Origin: JAWLHA01 sp041690535
GTDB lineage: Bacteria; Pseudomonadota; Gammaproteobacteria; Thiohalomonadales; Thiohalomonadaceae
DNA length: 64,000 bases
Assembly: GCA_041690535.1 (NCBI GenBank)
Contig: JAWLHA010000013.1
Coordinates: 1 to 64,000, forward strand
Direction of reading: 5' to 3'
Each line of letters opens with the position of its first letter. Within the stretch, counting starts at the first letter, position 1. Shown here in pieces: positions 28,305 to 36,701 of this stretch. The translations under genes were made by a program, and so were the position numbers. A model generated the notes under the pieces. The model did no database searches. It was not told where the DNA came from and saw only the letters and a program-made list of their open reading frames with translations.

Positions 28305-28641
28305 AGCCGCCGCCCCGGCGGGCTTCGCAACTCGCAAGCGCCTCCCGGCGCACTTGCCTGCGGCGCCCACCGCATCCGAGGCGCTTATGCACATTCCGAG
28401 GGTGCGACAAAGGCCGGTGACGGGTTTCCTGCGAGCTTTCAATCGGTCCCGCCTAATATTCTTAAACCATTGTTTTGAAAGACTATGCAACTCTTGGCGA
28501 TTTCATGACCAATTCGTAAAACCCAAGAAAACGTGCGCCACCGACAAGGCTACCCCCAGCTCATCCACAAAGTTGTCCACAGGCTCTGTGGAAAACCGCG
28601 CGGCTGCTCGCCCCGGCGGCGATCCGGTACACTGCACCTCC
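28305..28641. promoter_or_regulatory. priA upstream region with DnaA-box-like cluster
   Basis: This 337-bp non-coding gap contains TCATCCACA (28561-28569) and TTGTCCACA (28573-28581) on the plus strand, and TTTTCCACA on the minus strand (28587-28595). The last fits the DnaA consensus TTWTNCACA exactly and the others differ slightly. They lie 47-81 bases before the priA start. Possible DnaA control of priA; there is no AT-rich unwinding region to suggest an origin. Confidence 0.35.
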
Positions 28642-30828
28642 ATGGTCCTGCGCATCGCCATCCCCTCGCCCCTGCGGCGGCTGTTCGATTACCTCCCTCC
28701 CCGAGGGGGCGACAGTCCCTACTGCCCAGGGCAGCGGCTGCTGGTGCCATTCGGGCGGCAGAAGGTCGTGGGCATCCTCATGGAGGTGGCGGAGTGCAGC
28801 GACTGCCCGATCGACAAACTGCGCCATGCCGAACGCCTGCTGGATGAGGTGCCCCTGCTGCCCGAGCCCACTCTGGCGCTCATCCGCTGGGCGGCCGACT
28901 ACTACCACCACGCCCCGGGGGAGGTGGTGGCCACCGCGATCCCGGCGCTGCTGCGTCAGGGAAAACCTGCCGAGGCGGAGGGCATCACCCGCTGGCGGCT
29001 GACCGAGGAGGGCCTTGCCACCGATCCCGCTACCCTCGGCCGGGCCCATCGCCAGCGGGCGGTACTGGAGAGGCTTCGCACCACTGATGGCCCGCGCTCA
29101 CCCGCGGAGCTCGATCCGGAGGCCGACCTCCTTCCGGTACTGAAGCGCCTGGCAGAACGCGGTTGGGTGGAGCCCGTCTCCACCCCCTGCATTCCCGCTC
29201 CGACCCCGGCGGATGGGGTACGACCGGAGCTCAACCCCGACCAGCGCGAGGCAGTGCAGACCATCGCGGCGACCCTGGGGCGCTTCCAGCCGTTTCTCCT
29301 GGATGGGGTCACCGGCAGCGGCAAGACCGAGGTCTACCTCCATGCCATCGAGGCTGCCCTCGCCCGGGGGGAACAGAGCCTGTTGCTGGTGCCCGAGATC
29401 GGCCTCACACCGCAACTGCTGGAGCGTTTTCGCCGCCGCTTTGCCGTGCCCATCGCCATTCTGCACTCCGGGTTGGCCGACGGGGAGCGGCTGTGTGCCT
29501 GGCTCTCGGCCCGGGACGGCCAGGCCCCCATCGTCATCGGCACCCGCTCGGCGGCCTTCACCCCCTTGAAGCGGCCAGGGCTGTTCATCGTGGACGAGGA
29601 GCATGATGCCTCCTTCAAGCAGCAGGAGGGATTCCGCTACTCGGCCCGGGACCTGCTGGTGATGCGGGCCCGTCAGGCAGGGGTGCCGGTCGTACTCGGT
29701 TCGGCCACCCCGGCTCTGGAGAGCCTCCACAACGCCGCCGCGGGGCGCTACCTGCGGCTCACCCTGCCGGAGCGCGCCGGCAGCGCCAACCACCCGAAGC
29801 TCCACATTCTCGACGTGCGCCACCGCCCCCTGGAGGGGGGACTTTCCGATCCCCTCATCGCCCGCATGGGCCAACACCTGGAGGCCGGCGGTCAGGTGCT
29901 CATCTTTATCAACCGACGCGGCTACGCCCCGGTGCTGCTGTGCCACGAGTGCGGCTGGGTGAGCCGCTGCAGCCGCTGCGACGCCCACACCACCCTTTAT
30001 GCCGGCCAGCGGCGCATCCGCTGCCACCATTGCGGCAGCGAGCGGGCGGTGCCCCGCCAGTGCCCCGACTGCGGCAGCCCGGACCTGCGACCGGTGGGGC
30101 AGGGGACCGAGCGGGTGGAGGAGGTATTGGCCGAGCGTTTCCCCGGCGTGGCGCTGGAGCGCATCGACCGCGACAGCGTGCGCCGCAAGGGGGCCATGGA
30201 GGCGGCCCTGGCGCGGGTGCACAGCGGCAGTGCCCGCGTCCTGGTGGGCACCCAGATGCTGGCCAAGGGGCACGACTTCCCCCTGGTGACCCTGGTGGGG
30301 ATCCTGGATGCCGACCAGGGGCTGTTCAGCGCCGACTTTCGCGCCACCGAACGCATGGCCCAGCTCATCATGCAGGTGGCGGGGCGGGCCGGGCGGGCCG
30401 AGCGGCCGGGGGAGGTGCTCATTCAGACCCACCAGCCCGATCACCCCCTGCTGCGGCGCCTGGTGGAGGCGGGCTACGGCCCCTTCGCCATCGCAGCCCT
30501 GGCGGAGCGGCGCGATGTGGCTTTCCCGCCCTTCAGCCACCTCGCCCTGCTGCGGGCCGAGGCGTTGGACCCCGCCGCCCCCACCGACTTCCTGCGCCTC
30601 GCCCGCAGCCTGGGCGAGCCCCATGCCGAGGGGGTTTCGCTCCTGGGGCCGGTGCCCGCCCCCATGGAGCGGCGCGCCGGCCGCTATCGCGCCCAGTTGT
30701 TGCTGCTGAGCCCCCAGCGCGCCCCGCTGCACCGCCTGCTGGATGCCTGGCTGCCCCGGCTCGAGGGGCTCAAGGAAGGGCGCAAGGTGCGCTGGTCACT
30801 GGATGTGGATCCGGTGGAGATGTTTTAA
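28642..30828 (+). CDS. priA: Primosomal protein N' (replication restart helicase PriA)
   Basis: The protein has 728 residues from ATG 28642 (MVLRIAIPSPLRR); in-frame codons extend upstream but without homology. An N-terminal 3'-DNA-end-binding domain is followed by helicase motif I GVTGSGKTEVY, DEEH, and SATPALES. The zinc-binding insert has CHECGW, CSRCD, CHHCGS and CPDCGS. Motif VI region is MAQLIMQVAGRAGRAE. PriA reloads the replisome at stalled forks. Length is normal (~730). Confidence 0.95.
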   Translation: MVLRIAIPSPLRRLFDYLPPRGGDSPYCPGQRLLVPFGRQKVVGILMEVAECSDCPIDKLRHAERLLDEVPLLPEPTLALIRWAADYYHHAPGEVVATAIPALLRQGKPAEAEGITRWRLTEEGLATDPATLGRAHRQRAVLERLRTTDGPRSPAELDPEADLLPVLKRLAERGWVEPVSTPCIPAPTPADGVRPELNPDQREAVQTIAATLGRFQPFLLDGVTGSGKTEVYLHAIEAALARGEQSLLLVPEIGLTPQLLERFRRRFAVPIAILHSGLADGERLCAWLSARDGQAPIVIGTRSAAFTPLKRPGLFIVDEEHDASFKQQEGFRYSARDLLVMRARQAGVPVVLGSATPALESLHNAAAGRYLRLTLPERAGSANHPKLHILDVRHRPLEGGLSDPLIARMGQHLEAGGQVLIFINRRGYAPVLLCHECGWVSRCSRCDAHTTLYAGQRRIRCHHCGSERAVPRQCPDCGSPDLRPVGQGTERVEEVLAERFPGVALERIDRDSVRRKGAMEAALARVHSGSARVLVGTQMLAKGHDFPLVTLVGILDADQGLFSADFRATERMAQLIMQVAGRAGRAERPGEVLIQTHQPDHPLLRRLVEAGYGPFAIAALAERRDVAFPPFSHLALLRAEALDPAAPTDFLRLARSLGEPHAEGVSLLGPVPAPMERRAGRYRAQLLLLSPQRAPLHRLLDAWLPRLEGLKEGRKVRWSLDVDPVEMF

Positions 30829-31020
30829 CAGGGATGTCGGGTTACGCTCCCGTACCCGTCAATCCATTCTGCCCGGCTGGAGCACGCTGCTTGGCCACGC
30901 CGCGACTTTACGGGTGCGCGAACCACGGAGCCACGCTGCGACATCGGCGCGGTCCCGAAGCAAAAAAGGCCGAGACGCAGAGGACTGCTTGTGGGCGGCC
31001 GTTGTGCGCGGGATGGACTA

Positions 31021-31185
31021 CTAGAGCACCGAGCAGGTAATCCGACGCCACGTGCGTAGCGAGGTGAAAGTCGTTGATAGCGGCTCGCCGGCCGCAGGGA
31101 TGCGGCCGTCGAGCCTACAGGGATGCCTTCACGGCATACCCGATACCAATAACTTACACTTCCGTTTATCTGTTCGGTGCCCTAG
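31021..31185. mobile_element. Family B miniature element abutting the hemerythrin stop codon
   Basis: The left end is CTAG-AGCACCGAGCAGGTAA and the right end CCGTTTATCTGTTCGGTGCC-CTAG. The internal part differs from the type copy and contains a family A-like block (GCCGTCGAGCCTACAGGGATG). The right CTAG supplies the TAG stop of the 31182 gene. Confidence 0.75.
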
Positions 31186-31628
31186 AAGAATTTCTTCAGC
31201 ATGCGCGAGACAAAGCTGCCTTCCAGGGACTTCTTCACGAACGGCACATAGTGCTTGTCGTCTTTCTTGATGTGGTTCATCAGCCACAAGGCAATATCGG
31301 TGCGCACTTCACGTGCCAAGCGGAAGGTATCCTCCCCCTTTGCCAGCCGGGCGTTGTATGCCTGCGCGCGGGCCTTGAACGCTTCGTGCACCTGGTGATG
31401 GGGATCCAGCATCGGGTAGCCGGCGTTCTCCATCAGACTTTCCTCGAAGGTGTTGTGTGAGATGGCGTAGTCGATCAGCGCGCGCACCACCTTCTCCACT
31501 TCGTCGGCCTGTTGCGCCGTAATGGCATGGTCGATTTCCAGCAGGTAATCGAAGATGCGCTTGTGCTGTTCGTCGATGATGTCAATGCCGGTTTCGAACT
31601 CCGGCCCCCAGTTGATGCCATACCCCAT
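31182..31628 (-). CDS. Bacteriohemerythrin
   Basis: The protein has 148 residues. Di-iron ligands are visible in order: the His of EQHKRIFDYL, HNTFEESLM (His and Glu), HHQVHEAF, and the His/Asp of MNHIKKDDKHY. Hemerythrins bind O2 for storage, sensing or delivery. Monocistronic. Its TAG stop is the end of a family B element, so the gene was left intact. Confidence 0.9.
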   Translation of the reverse strand: MGYGINWGPEFETGIDIIDEQHKRIFDYLLEIDHAITAQQADEVEKVVRALIDYAISHNTFEESLMENAGYPMLDPHHQVHEAFKARAQAYNARLAKGEDTFRLAREVRTDIALWLMNHIKKDDKHYVPFVKKSLEGSFVSRMLKKFF

Positions 31629-31759
31629 GACGGGTCTCCTCGAAGGTGTAGACTGCCTCTAGGGCAAGAAACGTTCCATGCGTCCCATATCGACGCCAGC
31701 TCCCTGTCACATCGGGCCATACGGGCATTTTCCGGCGCGCGGTAAATTAAGTCAAAGGC

Positions 31760-31923
31760 CAGGGTAAACGCATTCCTGCCCAAGAGCGATATCAGTCCTG
31801 AAACGCAGGTCGTCGGCCGCATGAACGCGGCCGTCGAGCGTACACGGATGGAGTGACGTACCGGCATTCAAGGACTTACATCGCTCACAGCACGACCGTG
31901 GCGTTAAGTACGCGTTCACCCCG
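31760..31923. mobile_element. Family A element (164 bp), diverged
   Basis: It starts CAGGGTAAACGCATTCCT and ends GTACGCGTTCACCCCG. Internal blocks (GCGGCCGTCGAGCGTACACGGATG, TTCAAGGACTTACATCGC) match the family. The flanking 10-bp sequences differ, so it is older than the copies at 1089, 4291, 6568 and 36364. It lies between the hemerythrin gene and argS. Confidence 0.7.
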
Positions 31924-32039
31924 CCCTGGTCTCCTGCACCTTGGATCTTGTCTCCCGAATCCCCGATAATGGCCGATTCCGGCGCGAATGCCGACCGTAA
32001 CCTTATCCCGTACCTATTAACCTTTTCTGCTCATCTCAA

Positions 32040-33800
32040 ATGAAAAACCACCTGCTGGAACTCATCACCCAAGCTCTCGAAACCCTCACGGCCGAGGGGC
32101 TGCTGGAAGGCGATCTCCTCAACGGGATCGTGATCGAGCGGGCCCGCGACAAGCAGCACGGCGACTTCGCCACCAACGCGGCGATGGTGCTGGCCAAGGT
32201 GGCGCGACGCAAGCCGCGGGAGCTGGCCGAGCAGATCGTGCGGGCCCTGCCCGCCTCCGAGCAGGTGGAGAAGGTGGAGATCGCCGGCCCCGGCTTCATC
32301 AACTTCTATCTGGTCGCCGGCGCCGTTCAGGCGGTGGTGGGGCAGATCCTCGAGGCCGGGGAGGCCTACGGGCGCTCCGAGGTGGGCAAGGGGCAACGGG
32401 TGCAGGTGGAGTTCGTCTCGGCCAACCCCACCGGCCCCCTGCACGTGGGCCACGGCCGCGGCGCGGCCTACGGCGCCACCGTGGCGGACCTGCTGGCCGC
32501 GATGGGCTTCGATGTGCACCGCGAGTATTACGTCAACGATGCCGGGCGGCAGATGGACATCCTCGGCACCAGCGTCTGGCTGCGCTACCTGGAGCTGTGC
32601 GGGGAGGCGCACACCTTCCCCTCCAACGGCTACAAGGGCGACTACGTGTGGGATATCGCCGCCACCCTGCACCGCGAGAGCGGCGACGCCTACCGCCGCC
32701 CGGCCGCCGAGGTCTTCGAGGGGGTGCCCGCCGATGCCCCGGCCGGGGGCGACAAGGAGGCGCACATCGATGCCCTCATCGCCCGCGCCAAGGCGCTGCT
32801 CGGCGCCGAGGACTATCGCAAGGTGTTCGACCTGGGCCTCAACGCCATCCTGGAGGACATCCGCCAGGACCTCGGCGAGTTCGGCGTCCACTACGAGCAG
32901 TGGTACTCCGAGCGGGCCCTGGTGGAGAGCGGCAAGGTGGACGAGGCCATCGAGCGGCTGCAGAAGGTGGGGCACATCTACGAGCAGGAGGGGGCGCTGT
33001 GGTTCCGCTCCACCGACTTCGGCGATGAGAAGGACCGCGTGGTGGTGCGCGACAACGGGGTGAAGACCTACTTCGCCTCCGACATCGCCTACCACATGGA
33101 GAAGTTCCAGCGCGGCTTCGAGCGGGTCATCGACGTCTGGGGCGCCGACCACCACGGCTATGTGCCGCGGGTGAAGGCCGCCCTCACCGCCATGGGCGAA
33201 GACCCCGCCAGGCTGGACGTGCTGCTGGTGCAGTTCGCCATCCTCTACCGCGGCGGCGAGCGGGCGCAGATGTCCACCCGCTCCGGCGAGTTCGTCACCC
33301 TGCGGGAGCTGCGCGAGGAGGTGGGCAACGATGCGGCCCGCTTCTTCTACGTGATGCGCAAGTGCGAACAGCACATGGACTTCGACCTGGATCTGGCCAA
33401 GTCCCAGTCCTCCGACAACCCCGTCTACTACGTCCAGTATGCCCACGCGCGGGTCTGCAGCGTCATGCGCCAGCTGGAGGAGAAGGGGTTCTCCTACGAC
33501 CAGACCGCCGGCGTGGCCAACGTGGCGCGGCTCACCGAGGCCCACGAGGAGGCGCTGTTCGCGAGCCTGTCGCGCTACCCCGAGGTGCTGGAGGCGGCGG
33601 CGCTCAATCACGAGCCGCACCTGCTGGCCCACTACCTGCGCGAGTTGGCCAACGACTTCCACACCTACTACAACGCCCACCAATTCCTGGTGGACGATGC
33701 CGAGCTGCGCAATGCCCGCCTCGCCATGGTCCTGGCGGTGCGTCAGGTGCTGGCCAATGGCCTCAAGCTGCTGGGCGTCTCCGCACCGGAGTCCATGTAG
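32040..33800 (+). CDS. argS: Arginyl-tRNA synthetase
   Basis: The protein has 586 residues. The N-terminal tRNA D-loop-binding domain (residues ~1-110) precedes the class I HIGH motif NPTGPLHVGHGRGAA. KMSKS is replaced by the ArgS-typical STRSGEFVTL. The C-terminal anticodon-binding domain ends LKLLGVSAPESM. Length is normal. Followed after 3 bases by the SPOR gene, so they form an operon. Confidence 0.95.
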   Translation: MKNHLLELITQALETLTAEGLLEGDLLNGIVIERARDKQHGDFATNAAMVLAKVARRKPRELAEQIVRALPASEQVEKVEIAGPGFINFYLVAGAVQAVVGQILEAGEAYGRSEVGKGQRVQVEFVSANPTGPLHVGHGRGAAYGATVADLLAAMGFDVHREYYVNDAGRQMDILGTSVWLRYLELCGEAHTFPSNGYKGDYVWDIAATLHRESGDAYRRPAAEVFEGVPADAPAGGDKEAHIDALIARAKALLGAEDYRKVFDLGLNAILEDIRQDLGEFGVHYEQWYSERALVESGKVDEAIERLQKVGHIYEQEGALWFRSTDFGDEKDRVVVRDNGVKTYFASDIAYHMEKFQRGFERVIDVWGADHHGYVPRVKAALTAMGEDPARLDVLLVQFAILYRGGERAQMSTRSGEFVTLRELREEVGNDAARFFYVMRKCEQHMDFDLDLAKSQSSDNPVYYVQYAHARVCSVMRQLEEKGFSYDQTAGVANVARLTEAHEEALFASLSRYPEVLEAAALNHEPHLLAHYLRELANDFHTYYNAHQFLVDDAELRNARLAMVLAVRQVLANGLKLLGVSAPESM

Positions 33801-33803
33801 GCG

Positions 33804-34382
33804 ATGACCCGGGATTACGCCAAGAAGCCGCGCAGCAAGCCCAAGGCGAAGCCGAAAAAGGGCATCCCGGGCTGGCTATGGATGCTGGCCGGGCTGGCGG
33901 TGGGGCTGTTCGTGGCCTTTCTGGTGTGGTTGCAGCAGAACCGCCCCGAACCGGCCCGTCCGGCCCCCGCAGTGCAGCAGTCAGCCCCCAAACCGGCCCC
34001 GAAACCCGCGCCGAAACCGGCCGAAAAGCCGGCCAAGGAGGGGATCACCTTCGATTTCTACAAGATCCTGCCGCAGTACGAGGTGGTGCTGCCGGAGGAG
34101 GAGCTGAAGGCGCCCGAGCTCAACAAGCCGGGCGAGCCGCCGGTGGCTTACCTCATTCAGGCCGGCTCCTTCCGCACCGCCAAGGACGCCGACGCCCGCC
34201 GTGCCGAGCTGGCGTTTTTGGGGCTGGTATCGGAGGTGGAGGCTGGCGCCGGTCCCAAGGGGGAGACCTGGCACCGGGTGAAACTCGGTCCCTTCCTGGA
34301 GCGGAGCGACCTGGACAGGGCACGGCGGCGCTTGCAGGACAACGGGATCGAGTTCCTGCTGCTGCGGCAAAAGCAGGGCTGA
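33804..34382 (+). CDS. SPOR-domain membrane protein
   Basis: The protein has 192 residues. A basic N-terminus is followed by one helix (WLWMLAGLAVGLFVAFLVWL, residues ~24-43), a Pro/Lys/Ala linker (~50-78), and a C-terminal SPOR domain (YLIQAGSFRTAKDADARRAEL.. LGPFLERSDLDRARRRL). SPOR domains bind denuded septal peptidoglycan. An FtsN-like role is suggested by the layout and by the argS-ftsN order seen in other gammaproteobacteria. Confidence 0.85.
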   Translation: MTRDYAKKPRSKPKAKPKKGIPGWLWMLAGLAVGLFVAFLVWLQQNRPEPARPAPAVQQSAPKPAPKPAPKPAEKPAKEGITFDFYKILPQYEVVLPEEELKAPELNKPGEPPVAYLIQAGSFRTAKDADARRAELAFLGLVSEVEAGAGPKGETWHRVKLGPFLERSDLDRARRRLQDNGIEFLLLRQKQG

Positions 34383-34454
34383 GCGGCCATCACGCAGGGG
34401 GCGGGAGGAGTACCGCGCCCTTGCTTGATATCGGCGAAGCGGTGTCTCGCGCCA

Positions 34455-34603
34455 GTACCCTTGCACGGAACCGATAAGCGGAGAACTCGCCAATTCGCCG
34501 CCAGATTGCCCCGTAGGTGCGGGCAGCGAACCGGTGGAGGGTGGAAAAGCGCAGCGCATCCACCCTCCATGGCTGAAGCGATCAAAACCGCTGTGCAAGA
34601 CCA
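34455..34603. mobile_element. Degenerate family B element next to a newer copy
   Basis: GCACGGAACCGATAAGCGG and the stem GGAGGGTGGA (34536-34545)/TCCACCCTCC (34559-34568) resemble family B read in reverse. It directly adjoins the intact copy at 34604, so insertions appear clustered. Boundaries are approximate. Confidence 0.45.
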
Positions 34604-34794
34604 CTAGAGCACCGAACAGATGATTTCGACGCGCCCAACATGTAGGGTGGATAAGCGCAGCGCATCCACCGTGCGGCGTCGAATTGGTGGATGCGCTGCG
34701 CTTATCCACCCTACCTCGATTCGCTGCCCCCGCCACCTGCGGCGCAATTTGGCTGCGATTGACGATCTTTCCGTTTACCTGTTCGGTGCTCTAG
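34604..34794. mobile_element. Family B miniature element abutting the SEC-C gene stop codon
   Basis: It runs from CTAG-AGCACCGAACAGATGA to CCGTTTACCTGTTCGGTGCT-CTAG. It is nearly the same as 13457-13642, including the GGTGGATAAGCGCAGCGCAT palindrome. The right CTAG contains the TAG stop of the 34791 gene. Confidence 0.85.
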
Positions 34795-36287
34795 GCCATG
34801 CAGCACTTCTTGTATTTCTTGCCGCTACCGCACGGACAGGGGTCGTTGCGCCCGACCTTTGGAGACTCCCGCACAAACGGCACCGGCTCGTACGCCGCGT
34901 CATCGAACAGCTCTTCGTCGTCTTCCCCAGACGCCTCGGCGAACATGCGGTCCTGCAAGAACCGGGTGGCCGCCTCTTCCGGGGAATAGAAGTCGAGTGG
35001 CGCGCCCAGCCATTCCCATTCGGGGCTGTCCTCTTCGGCATCGAAGGCGTCCTCAATCTCCGCTGCAGAGAGGTCATCCAGGCTCCCGAGCGGTTGGGCC
35101 GCCATCGCTTCGAGACAGCTGCGGTGGCGCTCCCGCGGCATCTCCAGCAGGTGACGGGCGACGTTGATGCGGGTATCCACGTCCTCCGAGTCGTCGCAGG
35201 CGATGGCGGCGGCCCAGTCGAGGGCCTCTTCCAGCCGCCCCTCCAGCGACGCGCGATCCAGAACGCAGCTCACCGCCGCGGTGCGGGTGTACCAGGAATT
35301 TTCCCGATGCTCGGCGATATGGCGCAGCTCCGACTGGGCTTCCGGCTTGTTCCGGAACAGGTGCGGCCAGCGCCCATCCAGCACCTCGTAGGGTTGCGCC
35401 TCCGCGGCCTCACGGCGGGTGAGCAGCTGGAGAATGACACCCGTCGCCGCCGCACCTTCCATGCCGCCGAGGGCACAGGCGGCGTGGATCGGCGCCCAGG
35501 CTGCCTCATCCTCGCGGCGCCAAAGGGCCTCATCCTCGATCAGCGCGAGAAGGTGCGGCTGAATGGTGGCGTTACGGCGGATACACTCCTCGATGACACA
35601 CCGAGGAAGCATCGCGCCCAGTTCGACCAGCAGCGTGATGACCTCCTGGTCGCTGTGCGCGGGAAGCTCCGCGGCCAGGGCCTCCTCGGCGGCGGTGGCT
35701 GCCTCCACGAACTGCTGCCACTCGGCCTCATCCACCCCTTCCGCATCCTCACCGAAAAAGACTTCGGCAACGACGGTCCGAATGGCGGGGATGAGCTGCG
35801 CCCGCAGCTCGAGGAGAAACTCCGGTGCCGTGAGGTCCACCTCTTCGCCAAAGAAAATCGGGCCATGGCGTTCCGGTTCGGCGATGACCTGCAAGATGAG
35901 CAATGGCTTGCCGAGCTGCGGTTGTCTTTCCGAACGCTCCTCCCACGCCCCTTCGGCCAACCCCACCGCAGCAACGAAGCCTTGGCACCAGAGATCGGCC
36001 CGGGGCAGCCTCAGGCCGCCCCTCTCCTCCGTCGCAAGCACCGGCTCGAAGCGATCCTCGACGAGCGCCTCCCCAATCTCGGTTGCCGCCGCTTCGAACT
36101 GCTCCCGCAGCCGGGCCGGCACCGGTTTTCCAGGGGCAAGGCCGAGCGCCGCCTGCATCCAAGGCCGGTCGATCACCTCCTCCGGGCCAAGGACGACCCC
36201 CGCCAGATAGCCATTCAGCCCGGTGGCATTCATTGGCTGGGGGTAGTCGCGCATGGCTTTGAAAAGCCGCTCGAAGGCACTGCTCAT
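34791..36287 (-). CDS. YecA/UPF0149-like protein with HEAT-like middle region and C-terminal SEC-C motif
   Basis: The protein has 498 residues from ATG 36287 (MSSAFERLFKAM). Residues ~1-190 resemble the UPF0149/YecA domain (MNATGLNGYLAGVVLGPEEV). The middle ~200-400 is helical and repeat-like. The last ~20 residues are the zinc-binding SEC-C motif VGRNDPCPCGSGKKYKKCC. Proteins with this tail interact with ribosomes or SecB-like partners. The exact role is unknown, and the long middle makes it larger than E. coli YecA. Confidence 0.8.
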   Translation of the reverse strand: MSSAFERLFKAMRDYPQPMNATGLNGYLAGVVLGPEEVIDRPWMQAALGLAPGKPVPARLREQFEAAATEIGEALVEDRFEPVLATEERGGLRLPRADLWCQGFVAAVGLAEGAWEERSERQPQLGKPLLILQVIAEPERHGPIFFGEEVDLTAPEFLLELRAQLIPAIRTVVAEVFFGEDAEGVDEAEWQQFVEAATAAEEALAAELPAHSDQEVITLLVELGAMLPRCVIEECIRRNATIQPHLLALIEDEALWRREDEAAWAPIHAACALGGMEGAAATGVILQLLTRREAAEAQPYEVLDGRWPHLFRNKPEAQSELRHIAEHRENSWYTRTAAVSCVLDRASLEGRLEEALDWAAAIACDDSEDVDTRINVARHLLEMPRERHRSCLEAMAAQPLGSLDDLSAAEIEDAFDAEEDSPEWEWLGAPLDFYSPEEAATRFLQDRMFAEASGEDDEELFDDAAYEPVPFVRESPKVGRNDPCPCGSGKKYKKCCMA

Positions 36288-36363
36288 CGGGGAAACCTCG
36301 GCGTGTGAATTCGGGACAGGGGGCAATCTACCAGAGTGAGGTCGCTCAGCCCACCGATGGAAG

Positions 36364-36580
36364 CAGGGTAAACGCATACTAACGTCACGGCCGTGCTGTG
36401 AGCGATGTAAGTCCTTGAAAGCAGGTGCGCTGTGAATACATCCGTGTACGCTCGACGGCCGCGGCCGCTTCGGGCATCCTGCCCTCCCGCGGCATAAGTG
36501 CGTCCTTGCACCAATCCATGCGGCCGACGACCTGCTTTCAAGGACTTACATCACTCTCTGGTAAGTATGCGTTTACCCTG
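36364..36580. mobile_element. Family A element (217 bp), fresh-looking
   Basis: Perfect CAGGGTAAACGCATACT / AGTATGCGTTTACCCTG ends are flanked by exact 10-bp repeats CCGATGGAAG (36354-36363 and 36581-36590). It shares its internal part with 1089-1355, minus ~50 bases. The rest of the 36288-36701 gap contains no recognised feature. Confidence 0.9.
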
Positions 36581-36701
36581 CCGATGGAAGGTGCCGCCCC
36601 GCAACACTTCAGACCCCTGTCGGTGCAGAATTCTTCCCTGGGCTGAGCCATAGGGTGGAACCCGCACCGACAGGGACCGAACATGCTGAGGCCGTGCAAG
36701 A

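Noticed and set aside
28561..28595. Chromosomal replication origin
   Set aside because: Only three DnaA-like boxes and no AT-rich region; neighbours are not dnaA, dnaN, gidA or parAB.
32031..33683. 550-codon minus-strand open frame opposite argS
   Set aside because: Same GC-driven shadow effect; it is rich in His, Gly and Leu without any domain.
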